The notes: a model not told the origin generated them from the letters alone. 64,000 bases of DNA from Pseudoscardovia suis (GCF_002797875.1 NZ_PGFC01000003.1:1-64000), one strand, 5' to 3'; shown: positions 46,734 to 56,145, numbered from the stretch's first letter. A program made the numbers and translations.

Positions 46734-47087
46734 TCATGCCTGCCATTGGTACGTGCCCAAGTCCACCACCCCATCATGGCAGGGCACTCCTTCGGCTTCC
46801 AACAATTCAATCTGCCGGTTGCCACCACCGAAAGCGAAGGCATCCGACACACGCCCGAAGCGATTGACGACCCTGTAGCAGGGTATGTGCGCCGGATCGG
46901 GATTCACATGCAACGCGTAGCCGACGACCCGGCTCCACCGGGGATTGCCGGCGAGGGCCGCCACCTGCCCATAGGTGGCGACCCTCCCCCGCGGAATCTG
47001 CCTGACGACGGCATAGATGCGGTCGAAGGTGTTCGGCGCATCCTGCCCGTCGTGTTGTCTGGCTGGCTTTTCTTGCAAAGACGTCAC
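46734..47087 (-). CDS. Alkyltransferase-like (MGMT family) protein with PCYRV motif
   Basis: Small protein of the O6-alkylguanine-DNA alkyltransferase superfamily, C-terminal domain only (117 aa). IPRGRVATYGQVAALAG is the DNA-binding helix region with the Tyr and Arg finger. The active-site motif is IPCYRVV: Cys is kept, but the usual His after it (PCHRV) is Tyr. It might still be a repair enzyme or a sensor of alkylated guanine such as the ATL proteins. GTG 47087 overlaps the glnA stop as GTGA, which gives a coupled start; a longer frame inside glnA is open but unlikely. This function is inferred from motif and length. Confidence 0.8.
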   Translation of the reverse strand: MTSLQEKPARQHDGQDAPNTFDRIYAVVRQIPRGRVATYGQVAALAGNPRWSRVVGYALHVNPDPAHIPCYRVVNRFGRVSDAFAFGGGNRQIELLEAEGVPCHDGVVDLGTYQWQA

Positions 47088-48421
47088 AGCCTGGGCAGGT
47101 ACTTCTTGAGTTCGTACGGCGTGACCTGGAGCCTGTATTCGTTCCATTCCTGACGCTTGTTGCGCAGGAAGTACTCGAACACATGCTCGCCGAGCACGTC
47201 AGCTACGAAATCGGACTTTTCCATGACCTTCAAAGCGGTGTCGAGGGAATCCGGCAACGGCTGGATGCCCATCGCCTGACGCTCCGCGTCCGTGAGCTCC
47301 CACACGTCATCGCTCGTGGGGTCGCCCAACTCCATTTTCTTGTCGATGCCGTCGAGACCGGAAGCCAGCAGCAGCGAATACGCAAGGTAGGGGTTGGCGA
47401 CAGGGTCGAGCGCACGGTACTCCATGCGGGACGAATTGCCTTTGCCGGGCTTGTACTGCGGAATGCGCAGCAATGCGGAACGGTTGTTGTGACCCCAGCA
47501 GATGTAGCTAGGAGCCTCTGCCCCGCCCCACAGACGCTTGTACGAATTGACGTACTGGTCGCACACTGCGGTGATCTCCGCGGCATGATACAGGATGCCG
47601 GCAGCGAACTGGCGCGCGGTCTGGGACATGTTGAATTCCTGACCGGCTTCGTAGAAGGCGTTCTCGTCGCCTTCGAACAGCGACATGTGCGTGTGCATGC
47701 CCGAACCCGGCTGGTCGGTCATCGGCTTGGGCATGAACGACGCGCTGATTCCGCGTTCCAGCGAAATCTCCTTGACGACGGTACGGAACGTCATGATGTT
47801 GTCGGCGGTAGCCAATGCATCGGCGTAACGCAGGTCGATTTCGTTCTGTCCGGGACCGGCCTCATGGTGGGAGTATTCGACGGAGATGCCCATTTGCTCG
47901 AGAAGGTTCACCGTCGCGCGACGGAAGTCCATGCCAGGGCTGCGCGGCACATGGTCGAAATAGCTTCCCTGATCGATGGGCGTGGGCGGCACGGAGAAAT
48001 CATCCTGCTTTTCAAACAGGTAGAACTCAATCTCCGGATGCGTGTAGAACGTGAAGCCCTTTTCTTTTGCCTTGCCGAGCGTGCGCTTGAGCACGTAACG
48101 GGGGTCGCCGAGCGATGGCGAGCCTTCGGGCGTGAGCACATCGCAGAACATGCGTGCCGTGCCCTGGGGGCCGCCGCGCCACGGCAGAATCTGGAAGGTC
48201 GCGGGATCGGGTTTGGCGATCATGTCGTCCTCCGACACGCGCGTCAGTCCTTCCACCGCAGAACCATCGAAGCCCAATCCTTCTTCGAAGGCCGATTCGA
48301 GTTCCGCAGGTGCGATGGCGACGGACTTCAGCTGTCCGAGCACATCGGTGAACCACAGACGGATGAAGTGGACGTCTCGCTCCTCCACGGTGCGCATGAC
48401 GAACTCTTGCTGTTTATTCAT
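47084..48421 (-). CDS. glnA: Glutamine synthetase, type I
   Basis: Makes glutamine from glutamate, ammonia and ATP; a dodecamer is expected. The beta-grasp N-domain (RTVEERDVHFIRLWFTDVLGQLKSVAI) and GFDGSAVEG are present. Catalytic motifs include EIEFYLFEK, EYSHHEAGPGQNEIDL, MPKPMTDQPGSGMHTHMSL and RIPQYKPGKGNSSRMEYRALDPVANPYL. Length 445 aa is that of the GSI-alpha type, and no NLYDLP adenylylation motif is visible, so adenylyl control is unlikely. It is preceded by hisA (110 bp) on the same strand. Confidence 0.95.
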   Translation of the reverse strand: MNKQQEFVMRTVEERDVHFIRLWFTDVLGQLKSVAIAPAELESAFEEGLGFDGSAVEGLTRVSEDDMIAKPDPATFQILPWRGGPQGTARMFCDVLTPEGSPSLGDPRYVLKRTLGKAKEKGFTFYTHPEIEFYLFEKQDDFSVPPTPIDQGSYFDHVPRSPGMDFRRATVNLLEQMGISVEYSHHEAGPGQNEIDLRYADALATADNIMTFRTVVKEISLERGISASFMPKPMTDQPGSGMHTHMSLFEGDENAFYEAGQEFNMSQTARQFAAGILYHAAEITAVCDQYVNSYKRLWGGAEAPSYICWGHNNRSALLRIPQYKPGKGNSSRMEYRALDPVANPYLAYSLLLASGLDGIDKKMELGDPTSDDVWELTDAERQAMGIQPLPDSLDTALKVMEKSDFVADVLGEHVFEYFLRNKRQEWNEYRLQVTPYELKKYLPRL

Positions 48422-48530
48422 AAAGCCTATTTTCCTCCGCTAATGTTGCGGGCGCTTTAACATTCGGTGAGCGTGGCTTCACATTGTTGCGCTATGCGCC
48501 GCGCGCGAACGCCCGGGAAGCGCCCTGGGG

Positions 48531-49253
48531 TCAGGCGCGGGCGACTTCCAGGGCCTGCGGCAGCGTGAAGGCCTTCGCGTACAGCGACTTGCCCAGGATC
48601 GCAGCGTCGACGTTGCCGCCGATCGCGGCGATGTTGCGGATGTCCTCGAGGCTGGAGATGCCGCCCGATGCGGTGACCTTCGCATCCGTGCGTTCTGCGA
48701 CTTCGCGCAGCAGGTCGCAGTTGGGGCCGCTCATCATGCCATCACGGGACACGTCGGTCACCACGTAGCGGGAGCAACCGGCCTTGTTGAGCATGTCGAT
48801 CGTCTCGAAGAGGTCACCGCCTTCCTTCGTCCAGCCACGGGCGGCAAGCGTGTGGCCCCTCACGTCGAGGCCCACTGCCACGCGATCGCCCCATTGTGCA
48901 ATGGCCTGTGCGGTCCATTCGGGGTTCTCGAGCGCAGCCGTGCCGATGTTGACGCGCGCGGCGCCTGCCTCAAGCGCAGCATTGAGCGAATCGTCATCGC
49001 GGATTCCGCCCGACAGTTCGATCTTGACCTTGCTGCCGAGCGTGGCGACAATCTGCCCCAGCTGGTCACGGTTATTGCCTGTGCCGAACGCCGCGTCAAG
49101 ATCGACGAGGTGAATCCATTCCGCACCTTCGTCAACCCAGGTCTGGGCGGCTTCGAGCGGGCTGCCGTAGTCCGTTTCGGAGCCGGATTCTCCCTGACGC
49201 AGGCGCACGGCCTTTCCGTAGCGCACATCCACAGCGGGAAGCAACGTGATCAT
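48531..49253 (-). CDS. hisA: Phosphoribosyl isomerase A (HisA/PriA)
   Basis: TIM-barrel isomerase of histidine synthesis. [21 protein letters not shown] holds the first catalytic Asp; the second Asp is in [14 protein letters not shown]. The C-terminal phosphate-binding loops are [10 protein letters not shown] and [11 protein letters not shown]. In many actinobacteria this protein (PriA) also performs the TrpF step of tryptophan synthesis; the sequence is of that type, but dual activity cannot be read directly. Length 240 aa is normal. It lies 58 bp after hisH. Confidence 0.93.
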   Translation of the reverse strand: MITLLPAVDVRYGKAVRLRQGESGSETDYGSPLEAAQTWVDEGAEWIHLVDLDAAFGTGNNRDQLGQIVATLGSKVKIELSGGIRDDDSLNAALEAGAARVNIGTAALENPEWTAQAIAQWGDRVAVGLDVRGHTLAARGWTKEGGDLFETIDMLNKAGCSRYVVTDVSRDGMMSGPNCDLLREVAERTDAKVTASGGISSLEDIRNIAAIGGNVDAAILGKSLYAKAFTLPQALEVARA

Positions 49254-49310
49254 GTCAATCCTTTCTTTTGCGGCTTTCGACAGCCCTTCATTGCAGCTTT
49301 ATGCGGCGCA

Positions 49311-49967
49311 TCAACGCGCGGTCGCGAAGGAATCCACCCAGTTGCGCAACAGCGTGGCGCCGGCCTGTGCGGACTTCTCCGGATGGAATTGCGTGATGGA
49401 CAGCGGTCCGCGTTCCACCGCTGCGGCGAAACGCGAAGAACCATAGTCACACCATGTCACCTTGAATTCGTCATCGGGCTCAAACAGCCCCTGCACCCTG
49501 CCTTCAGGCGTCGGGTCGCTGACGCAATACGAATGGACGAAGTAGAAGCGTTCGCGCTCCACTCCTTTGAGAAGCGTGGAACCAGCGGCGGCATCCACGG
49601 TGTTCCATCCCATCTGCGGCACAACGGGTGCCTTGAGCTGGCGGACCGACCCGCCGAGTACTCCAAGTCCTTCCGCCGGCACTCCCCCTTCGTAACCGGT
49701 GTCGAACATGACCTGCAGTCCGACGCACACACCGAGCACAGGCTTGCGCTCCCGCAATCTGTCGTAGACCATGTCGTCGCCACCGGCGCGGCGCAGCCCT
49801 TCGACACACGCGGCGAAAGCGCCCACGCCAGGCACGACGACACCGTCGGCGGCCATGGCCTTGTCCACATCGGATGTCAGTTCCACATCCACGCCCAGGT
49901 TCGCCACTGCACGCACCATGGAACGCACGTTGCCAAAACCGTAATCAAACACAACGATCGAGGTCAT
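49311..49967 (-). CDS. hisH: Imidazole glycerol phosphate synthase, amidotransferase subunit
   Basis: Releases ammonia from glutamine for the HisF partner, which is not in this window. VFDYGFGNVRSMVRAV, the nucleophile Cys in LGVCVGLQVMFD, VPQMGWNTVD, FYFVHSYCV and the final His/Glu pair in ITQFHPEKSAQAG are all present. Length 218 aa is normal. ATG 49967 has a strong AAGGAGG. Confidence 0.96.
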   Translation of the reverse strand: MTSIVVFDYGFGNVRSMVRAVANLGVDVELTSDVDKAMAADGVVVPGVGAFAACVEGLRRAGGDDMVYDRLRERKPVLGVCVGLQVMFDTGYEGGVPAEGLGVLGGSVRQLKAPVVPQMGWNTVDAAAGSTLLKGVERERFYFVHSYCVSDPTPEGRVQGLFEPDDEFKVTWCDYGSSRFAAAVERGPLSITQFHPEKSAQAGATLLRNWVDSFATAR

Positions 49968-50027
49968 GATCCTCCTTCATGGGAATCCTGCCGGCGTCGG
50001 ACGCAGGCAACTGATTAACACTGTAAC

Positions 50028-50075
50028 GGATTCATGTGTCAACAGATTCGTGTGTCAATGAATTCGTGCACCGGA
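50028..50075. repeat. 16-bp tandem repeat, three units
   Basis: Units of the form RGATTCRTGTGTCAAY begin at 50028, 50044 and 50060 in exact register, in the 221-bp gap between the acidic unknown gene and hisH. The third unit is degenerate. Confidence 0.8.
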
Positions 50076-50188
50076 AATCCATCTGCCGCGCAATTCACAC
50101 ATCGGGAATTGCCGGCGATGAATTCCCCTGTCAGAAATCCCTTGCCACGCAACTCCAAGCTGCGGACCCCGTGCCCGATGCCTAGGCC

Positions 50189-51187
50189 TCAGTCATCGCT
50201 GGCGTCGTCATCCACACCGTCTCCATTGCGAGAATCGCCGGCGGCGTCATCCTCCGGTGAATTCTTGGGGAAACGACGGCGCAAGCCGAATCCGAAGCGA
50301 CGATGTTGACGCTTGTTGATGCGGTCGGCGAAATTCTGCAGTATGTGGAACGACTTCGCTTTGTTGAGGTCCTTCGTGTCGATGACCGTGAAGTCACCGC
50401 TGGCGACGACGTCATTGACATCAGCCTGACCGACCATCACGTCTTCGACAAGCGCCGGAGAGTTCATGAACACGATGGGCGGCGGGAAGGACTCCCCTTG
50501 GGTGGCGTTGACCCACTGATGGGCTTCGATGTGCCCCGCGCGGTTGACGACGAGCACCACGCTCATGCCGTTGACCAGCTTGGTGAGCGCCTGCGCGGCG
50601 TCCTCGGGATGGCGTCCGTCAAGATCCTTGAGTATGGCGATGGCGCCGGTCTTGTCAGCGATGCAATAAGCGTCGATGTCACAGATCGCAGCGAAAGCGG
50701 CAAGCACATCCACGTCCCTCACCCGAGTGAGCAGCATGGCACTGCTTGCCTTCTCGCCCAGCAGTTGCTGGAGCGCCGACTCCATGTCGGACATATCGGC
50801 GAGGTCGCTTTCGAAATCATCATCGGAGAACCCGTCAGCGGACTGCGACGATTCTTCCGAAGATTCCTCCAGTGATTCCTCTGGAAAATCCTCTAGGGAG
50901 TGGTCTGAAGATTCCGTCAGGGATTCATCGGTGGATGCGACGGAATCGTCCGTTCGACTGCCGTCAGCGACGCCGTCGGGGGAAGTCGCGGCATCCGACG
51001 GGATGGACGACGACGCGGAGGCAGCCTTGTTTTCGTTGCGCTGCAAGGCTTCGTTCATCTGGGCAATCGTAGGATCGTCATTATCGTTGAAATCCTGTTC
51101 GAAACCTGCGAGAGCGGCCTCGATGTCGTCATCCGACAAGCCGTCCGAACCGTTGGCGTCGGAATTGCCTCCGTTCGACTGCGTCAT
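50189..51187 (-). CDS. Acidic protein of unknown function inside the his operon
   Basis: No family recognised. 332 aa in three parts: an acidic, Ser/Glu/Asp-rich disordered N-terminus (about 1-130), a folded alpha/beta core (about 135-265: [61 protein letters not shown]) and a basic-then-acidic tail ([14 protein letters not shown], then Asp-rich). There is no signal peptide or membrane segment. ATG 51187 overlaps the hisB stop as ATGA, so it is co-translated with histidine genes. That context suggests a link to the pathway or its control, but the core does not match a histidine enzyme I can name. Confidence 0.82.
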   Translation of the reverse strand: MTQSNGGNSDANGSDGLSDDDIEAALAGFEQDFNDNDDPTIAQMNEALQRNENKAASASSSIPSDAATSPDGVADGSRTDDSVASTDESLTESSDHSLEDFPEESLEESSEESSQSADGFSDDDFESDLADMSDMESALQQLLGEKASSAMLLTRVRDVDVLAAFAAICDIDAYCIADKTGAIAILKDLDGRHPEDAAQALTKLVNGMSVVLVVNRAGHIEAHQWVNATQGESFPPPIVFMNSPALVEDVMVGQADVNDVVASGDFTVIDTKDLNKAKSFHILQNFADRINKRQHRRFGFGLRRRFPKNSPEDDAAGDSRNGDGVDDDASDD

Positions 51188-51786
51188 AGCGTGCCCTTCG
51201 TGCTGGGAATGAGTCCGGCGATGCGCGGATCTGGCGCGACAGCGTAACGCAGCGCACGTGCAAGCGCCTTGAACTCGGCTTCGGCGATATGATGCGGATC
51301 ACGCCCGGCGAGCACCTGCATGTGCATGCAGATGCCAGCGTGCAAAGCGATGGATTCCATCACGTGGCGCACCAAGGAGCCGGTGAAGTGACCGCCGATC
51401 ATGCAGAATTCGAAACCTTCGGGCTCGCCCGAGCACACGCAGTAGGGACGTCCGGAGATGTCGATGACGCACTTTGCCAAGGCCTCGTCCAACGGAACCG
51501 TGGCGTCTGCGAAACGCGTGATGCCGGCCTTGTCGCCCAGTGCCTGCTTCAATGCCTCGCCGAACACGATTGCCGTGTCCTCGACGGTGTGGTGGACATC
51601 GATATCGGTGTCGCCACGCGCCGAAACCGTCAGGTCAATCAGGGAATGCTTGCCCAATGCCGTGAGCATGTGATTGTAAAACGGAACGGTGGTCTCGATA
51701 TCGGTTTTGCCCGTGCCGTCGAGATTGAGGCTCAGTTCGATGCTGGACTCGCTGGTCGTGCGAGTGATGGTCGCGGTGCGTGCCAT
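51184..51786 (-). CDS. hisB: Imidazoleglycerol-phosphate dehydratase
   Basis: Dehydrates imidazole glycerol phosphate in histidine synthesis; a Mn-dependent 24-mer is typical. [19 protein letters not shown] and the second motif [16 protein letters not shown] hold the metal-binding His and Glu residues, with two repeats of the fold. Length 200 aa is that of the stand-alone enzyme without a HisB phosphatase domain. Overlaps the acidic unknown gene by 4 bp; hisC ends 140 bp upstream. Confidence 0.96.
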   Translation of the reverse strand: MARTATITRTTSESSIELSLNLDGTGKTDIETTVPFYNHMLTALGKHSLIDLTVSARGDTDIDVHHTVEDTAIVFGEALKQALGDKAGITRFADATVPLDEALAKCVIDISGRPYCVCSGEPEGFEFCMIGGHFTGSLVRHVMESIALHAGICMHMQVLAGRDPHHIAEAEFKALARALRYAVAPDPRIAGLIPSTKGTL

Positions 51787-51926
51787 GTGCGGATGCTTCT
51801 TTCTTGCTGTCTATGCCTTCGTTATGCCTGCTGCGATTGCGCGATTGTGCAGCGTTGCTGTGCGGCGATGCCAAGGCGCTGCGGCTACGGGCGGCGCACG
51901 CCGGCGGGCGTGTTAGGGCTGATGCC

Positions 51927-53081
51927 CTAACGCTGCTCCGCCAGACGCAATACCTCCACAAATGCCTTCTTGAACTCAGCGATCTCCTCATCGGTGCCCA
52001 TGCACACGCGAAGCCACCCGTCGGGGCCAACGTCGCGGATGAGCACGCCACGGTCGAGCAGACGATTGAAGATGAAATCACGATCGTCGAACACTCCGAA
52101 GAACACGAAGTTCGAATCCGTGTCGGCAACGGTGAGAGGAGTGCCCTTGTATGTCTGAGCGCGCAGCCACTGCACCAAGTCGTCACGCGTCTGACGCAGA
52201 TGACCGACCTGGGCGAGCTGCTCGTCGGTATGGTCGAGGGCAGCAAGGGCGACGGCCTGTGTAACGGCGCTCAGGTGATAGGGCATGCGCACGATGCGCA
52301 GGGAATCGATGACTCCCGTCTGCGCGGCGATGTAACCCACGCGCGCACCGGCATAGGCGAACGCCTTCGACATGGTGCGGCTCACGGCAAGATTAGGGTG
52401 CTTGTCGATGAGCGTCGTGGCGCTGGGCTTGCCCGGACGACGGAACTCAATGTAGGCTTCGTCCACCACGAGAAGCGGATGAGCACCCTGCGGGGCACCT
52501 TCCACATCTGCCTTCTCGCAGGCCGCGAGAAGCGCTTCGACCTCTTCGATGGAAGCAGGCGTGCCAGTGGGGTTGTTGGGGCTGGTCAGGAGCACGATCG
52601 ACGGCTTCACCTCAGCGATCGCCTTGACCGCCGCATCCACGTCAAGAGTGAAATCAGACTTGCGGGGCACTGTTTCCCATGCGGTGAATGTGTCACGCGC
52701 ATACTCGGGATACATCGAATAGGTCGGTGCGAATCCCAAAGCGGTGCGACCGGGACCACCGAATGCCTGGAACACCTGCAGCATGATTTCGTTGGAGCCG
52801 TTCGCCGCCCACAGCTGCTCGGGCTCGAGGTCGACAAACGATTCCTTCGACAGGTAGTGTGCCAACGCACGGCGCAGTTCCATATGCTCGCGATCGGGGT
52901 AACGGTTCAGCGTCGGGGCAATCTGACGCACCCGTTCGACGATGGATTCGACGACTGCCGGGCTTGGCGGATACGGGTTTTCGTTGACGTTCAGGCACAC
53001 CGGCACGTCAAGCTGCGGAGCGCCGTAGGGTTCTTCGCCAGCAAGGTCGTTGCGCAGCGGAAGGTTCGAAGGGATGCTCAT
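51927..53081 (-). CDS. hisC: Histidinol-phosphate aminotransferase
   Basis: PLP enzyme (fold type I) that makes L-histidinol phosphate. NENPYPPSPAV, WAANGSNEIMLQVFQAFGGPG, LLTSPNNPTGTPAS, VVDEAYIEF and the PLP lysine in SRTMSKAFAYAGARVGYIAA are in order. Length 384 aa is normal. The start overlaps hisD by 4 bp. A perfect 8-bp hairpin (51912-51931, loop TGAT) covers its stop codon but has no T tract. Confidence 0.96.
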   Translation of the reverse strand: MSIPSNLPLRNDLAGEEPYGAPQLDVPVCLNVNENPYPPSPAVVESIVERVRQIAPTLNRYPDREHMELRRALAHYLSKESFVDLEPEQLWAANGSNEIMLQVFQAFGGPGRTALGFAPTYSMYPEYARDTFTAWETVPRKSDFTLDVDAAVKAIAEVKPSIVLLTSPNNPTGTPASIEEVEALLAACEKADVEGAPQGAHPLLVVDEAYIEFRRPGKPSATTLIDKHPNLAVSRTMSKAFAYAGARVGYIAAQTGVIDSLRIVRMPYHLSAVTQAVALAALDHTDEQLAQVGHLRQTRDDLVQWLRAQTYKGTPLTVADTDSNFVFFGVFDDRDFIFNRLLDRGVLIRDVGPDGWLRVCMGTDEEIAEFKKAFVEVLRLAEQR

Positions 53082-54484
53082 CGCAGACCCGCCTCTTCTT
53101 CCTGCTGCTCCAGGGTCGCCTTGTCATAGGGGTCCTTGACGAAGCGCGTGAGCACGCATTCGCCGTGACCGGGCAGATCCTCCTGCACGGCGAAGTCGTT
53201 GATGCGGGCGGCGAGCTCCTTGAGACCGGTCTCGTCGTATTCGATGACCTCGACGGGCTTCATGAACGTGTGCACGCCCAAGCCGGATGCGTAACGCGCG
53301 GTGCCGCCGGTCGGCAGCACGTGGTTGGAGCCAGACATGTAATCGCCCAGCGGCACCGGGGAGAACGGGCCGCGGAAGATGGCGCCCGCGTTGTGGATGC
53401 GCGCAATCGTAGCATCCGGATCGGCGGTCTGCACCTCCAAGTGTTCGGCAGCGTAGGCGTTGGCCACATCGATCGACTGGTCAAGATCAGACGTGAGAAT
53501 CACGCCGGACTGGGAACCCGACAGCGACTTCTGGATGCGCTCGGCGTGCTCGGTGCGCGGCACGCGCTGCTGCAGCTGCTTGCGCACGGCGTCGGCAAGT
53601 TCCTCGGAATCGGTAATCAGCACGGAGCCTGCAAGCTCATCGTGTTCGGCCTGGCCGATAAGGTCGGCTGCGACGAAACGCGGGTCTGCGGTGGAATCCG
53701 CCAGGATGGCGATTTCGGTGGGGCCTGCCTCGGCATCGATGCCGACGCTGCCAGCCACGAGATGCTTGGCGGTTGCAACGAAGATGTTACCCGGGCCGGT
53801 GATCTTGTCAACCGGTTCGCACAGGATCTCTCCGTCCTGGGGCTCGGAGCCCTTGGCGCCGAAAGCGAACATTGCGATTGCCTGAGCGCCGCCGACCGCA
53901 TAGACCTCATCGACGCCGAGGATGGCGCACGTAGCGAGGATGGACTTGCTCGGCAGGCCATCGGGATCCGTCTTGCTCGGAGGCGTCGCGATGGCGAGGG
54001 ACTCAACGCCAGCCGCCTGCGCAGGCACGGTGTTCATGATAACGGAGGAAGGATAGACGGCCTTGCCGCCGGGCACATACAGACCGACGCGCTGCACCGG
54101 AATCCAGCGCTCTGCAACACGGGCGCCGGGACCCAGGTCAGTGTGGAAGTCCTTGGGCACTTGGGATGCGCTCACTGCACGGCAACGACGCACGGATTCC
54201 TCGATCGCCGCACGCACACGCGGGTCAAGCTCCTCCAAGGCCTTCGTCATGGCTTCCTTGGGCACCCTCAGGTTCTTAGGACGCACATGGTCGAACTTCT
54301 CAGCGAAATCACGCAGTGCTGCCGCACCACGCTCCTGCACGTCGGCCAGAATCGGCTTGACGAGCTCCGTTGCCTCGCCCACGCCCATTGCGGCGCGCGG
54401 CATGGCCTTGAGAAGTTCCGCACGAGAAAGCTTCTGCCCGCGCAGATCAATGGTCCTGATGGTGATTTCTTCCGGTGTAGTCAT
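53078..54484 (-). CDS. hisD: Histidinol dehydrogenase
   Basis: Oxidises histidinol to histidine in two NAD-dependent steps; zinc enzyme. VPGGKAVYPSSVIMNTVPAQAAGV, DEVYAVGGAQAIAMFAFG, GPGNIFVATAKHLVAGSVGIDAEAGPTEI, DLIGQAEHDELAGSVLIT and GSNHVLPTGGTARYASGL are the family motifs. Start 54484 (MTTPEEI) gives 468 aa. There is no ribosome binding site; a TATACT -10 lies seven bases upstream, so the message is probably leaderless. It is the first gene of the his operon. Confidence 0.95.
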   Translation of the reverse strand: MTTPEEITIRTIDLRGQKLSRAELLKAMPRAAMGVGEATELVKPILADVQERGAAALRDFAEKFDHVRPKNLRVPKEAMTKALEELDPRVRAAIEESVRRCRAVSASQVPKDFHTDLGPGARVAERWIPVQRVGLYVPGGKAVYPSSVIMNTVPAQAAGVESLAIATPPSKTDPDGLPSKSILATCAILGVDEVYAVGGAQAIAMFAFGAKGSEPQDGEILCEPVDKITGPGNIFVATAKHLVAGSVGIDAEAGPTEIAILADSTADPRFVAADLIGQAEHDELAGSVLITDSEELADAVRKQLQQRVPRTEHAERIQKSLSGSQSGVILTSDLDQSIDVANAYAAEHLEVQTADPDATIARIHNAGAIFRGPFSPVPLGDYMSGSNHVLPTGGTARYASGLGVHTFMKPVEVIEYDETGLKELAARINDFAVQEDLPGHGECVLTRFVKDPYDKATLEQQEEEAGLR

Positions 54485-54491
54485 AGAACCG

Positions 54492-54497
54492 AGTATA
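54492..54497 (-). promoter_or_regulatory. -10 element of hisD, predicted leaderless start
   Basis: On the minus strand TATACT ends seven bases before the hisD ATG, which places transcription start at or next to the A of ATG. No Shine-Dalgarno sequence is present and no good -35 hexamer is seen at 17 bp. Confidence 0.5.
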
Positions 54498-54579
54498 AGG
54501 TCGAAAGCAGACACATACGTCGCAATGCACGCACTGCGGACATGGTTGTATGACATGCCCTGCGTGCAGGCGCCGCATG

Positions 54580-54627
54580 GGTGCCATGACCGGTGCCATG
54601 ACCTGTTCCATGACCGGTGTCCGGCGC
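54580..54627. repeat. 12-bp tandem repeat
   Basis: GGTGCCATGACC at 54580 and 54592, TGTTCCATGACC at 54604 and a drifted fourth unit at 54616. Confidence 0.85.
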
Positions 54628-54631
54628 CTTC

Positions 54632-54759
54632 AGCGCTCGGTTGACTCAGCGCTCGGTTGACTCAGCGCGCGATGCTTTCACTGTACGGCGCTTTCACTGT
54701 TTAGTGCCTCCACTGTTTAGCGCTCTCACTGTACAGCGCTCTCAGCGTTCAGCCGTCTC
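54632..54759. repeat. 16-bp tandem repeat, eight units in exact register
   Basis: Units begin at 54632, 54648, 54664, 54680, 54696, 54712, 54728 and 54744. The first two are identical (AGCGCTCGGTTGACTC); the central four share ACTGTNYRGYGCYYYC. The array ends ten bases before the stop codon of the next minus-strand gene, in the gap upstream of hisD. Confidence 0.9.
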
Positions 54760-54769
54760 GGCGCGGGCC

Positions 54770-55996
54770 TCAGTACTTGTTGATGAGCGCAGTCGTGGAA
54801 TCGGATGTCGTCAGTTTCCAGCTGGCGCCGTTTTGGTACAGGCCGAGGAACACGCTGCTGCCATCGGCACCATCACCGATTTGGTAGAGGACGATGGTCG
54901 TGTCGTCTATCTTGTCGGACCCCACGCCGGTGAGCGTCCATGCCGCGATGGGAGTGCCTCCGAAGTCAGTACGCTGCCCAGGCGCCAAGGCGTAATCGGC
55001 ATGCACGGACTTTGCGGTGGTCGACGTTGATTTAGCGGTGGACGACGTCTGCGAACCGTCCTTGATGTCCATCGTCGTGGCGGTGAATGTCACTGTGATG
55101 GATTCATCGCCCGCGACCTCCCACGTGTGGCGCAATCCGGACGGAACCTGCTTGTTGCTGACGGCAAGCTGCGCGTTGCCTGCGACCCCTCCGGCAGACT
55201 GCGAGCCAGTGAATGCCTTGCGCATGCTATCCACCGCGCCCGATAGGTCACTCGTGTCTGTTTCGAAAGTCTGCTGGTATTCGAGCAGCTGATACGGCGG
55301 ATCGTCCTCCTTGTAGGCGCTGAGATCCGCTTGCGCCTGCCCCATCGCCTTGTTGAGGCCGGCGAGATAGCCTTCGGTGATCGTGGCCTGAGATGCGGCG
55401 GTCTGACCGGTGTATGTGCTCATCAACGTCGTCGCCGCGGTCACCTGGGCATTGAGGGCGCTCATCGCTGTATTCACGCCGCTCTCCACGTTGCCCTGAC
55501 CTGCTGTCTTGAGAGACTCGGTTATTTGCGACGTGAGGTTCACCAGACGGTTGCTGTAGGTTTCAAGGTCGGAGTTGGCCTGAACGTACTGACTTTGCGT
55601 ATGGGGTTCGGAGGTGTAGTACGAAGGCACATCGTCGAGCAGACGCTGCGATTGGGTGCGCAGCTTCACCAAATCGTCGACGCTTTCGGAGTTGGAAATA
55701 TATTTGGTCAGCAACTCCACGGGTTTTTCCGAACCGTTGAGGGCACTGCTCATATCCGCCCGAGCCTGCGAGACCTTCTCAACGTTCTGGGCATACAGCT
55801 GCGCCTGGTTCGTGCCGCTTCCGCCTCGCCAGTTACGGAACGCCACGCCTGCGACCACGACAACAATCACCGTCGTGATGACGACGATGGCCGTGCGGAA
55901 CACCTTGAACCGGCGCTCATTATGCCGGTGCATCCGCAGGATATCGGCGTTATCGAAGCCTTCGTCGTATTCGCTGCCGTATTCGTTGCTGCTCAT
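54770..55996 (-). CDS. Bitopic membrane protein of unknown function
   Basis: No family recognised. 408 aa: an acidic cytoplasmic N-terminus (about 1-33), one membrane segment (TAIVVITTVIVVVVAGVAF, about 35-53), a long helical, coiled-coil-prone outside region (about 60-240) and a C-terminal beta-rich domain (about 265-408: ESITVTFTATTMDIKD, GGTPIAAWTLTGVGSDKIDDTTIVLYQIGDGADGSSVFLGLY). It has no cysteines. The gene follows dnaE on the same strand, after the 149-bp gap 55997-56145. It may be a cell-envelope protein of bifidobacteria. Confidence 0.8.
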   Translation of the reverse strand: MSSNEYGSEYDEGFDNADILRMHRHNERRFKVFRTAIVVITTVIVVVVAGVAFRNWRGGSGTNQAQLYAQNVEKVSQARADMSSALNGSEKPVELLTKYISNSESVDDLVKLRTQSQRLLDDVPSYYTSEPHTQSQYVQANSDLETYSNRLVNLTSQITESLKTAGQGNVESGVNTAMSALNAQVTAATTLMSTYTGQTAASQATITEGYLAGLNKAMGQAQADLSAYKEDDPPYQLLEYQQTFETDTSDLSGAVDSMRKAFTGSQSAGGVAGNAQLAVSNKQVPSGLRHTWEVAGDESITVTFTATTMDIKDGSQTSSTAKSTSTTAKSVHADYALAPGQRTDFGGTPIAAWTLTGVGSDKIDDTTIVLYQIGDGADGSSVFLGLYQNGASWKLTTSDSTTALINKY

Positions 55997-56013
55997 AGTG
56001 CCCTACCCTACCT

Positions 56014-56101
56014 CAAAGCCCCGCCCGAGCCCAAAGCTTCGCCTTGGTTCCAAGCAGCGCCCCAGTTCAAAGCACCGCCCGGTTCAACCCCGCTGCAGCC
56101 C
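56014..56101. repeat. Degenerate 17-19-bp repeats between dnaE and the membrane protein gene
   Basis: About five units of the type CAAAGCNCCGCCCNGTT recur every 17-19 bp. Confidence 0.7.
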
Positions 56102-56145
56102 GGTTGTTGCAAGGGAGCGCATCCGTGGCAGGTGCAGGCATCACA

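Noticed and set aside
51912-51931. Hairpin at the hisC stop as a transcription terminator
   Set aside because: It has no T tract, and hisB follows in the same operon. It may affect mRNA stability but not termination.
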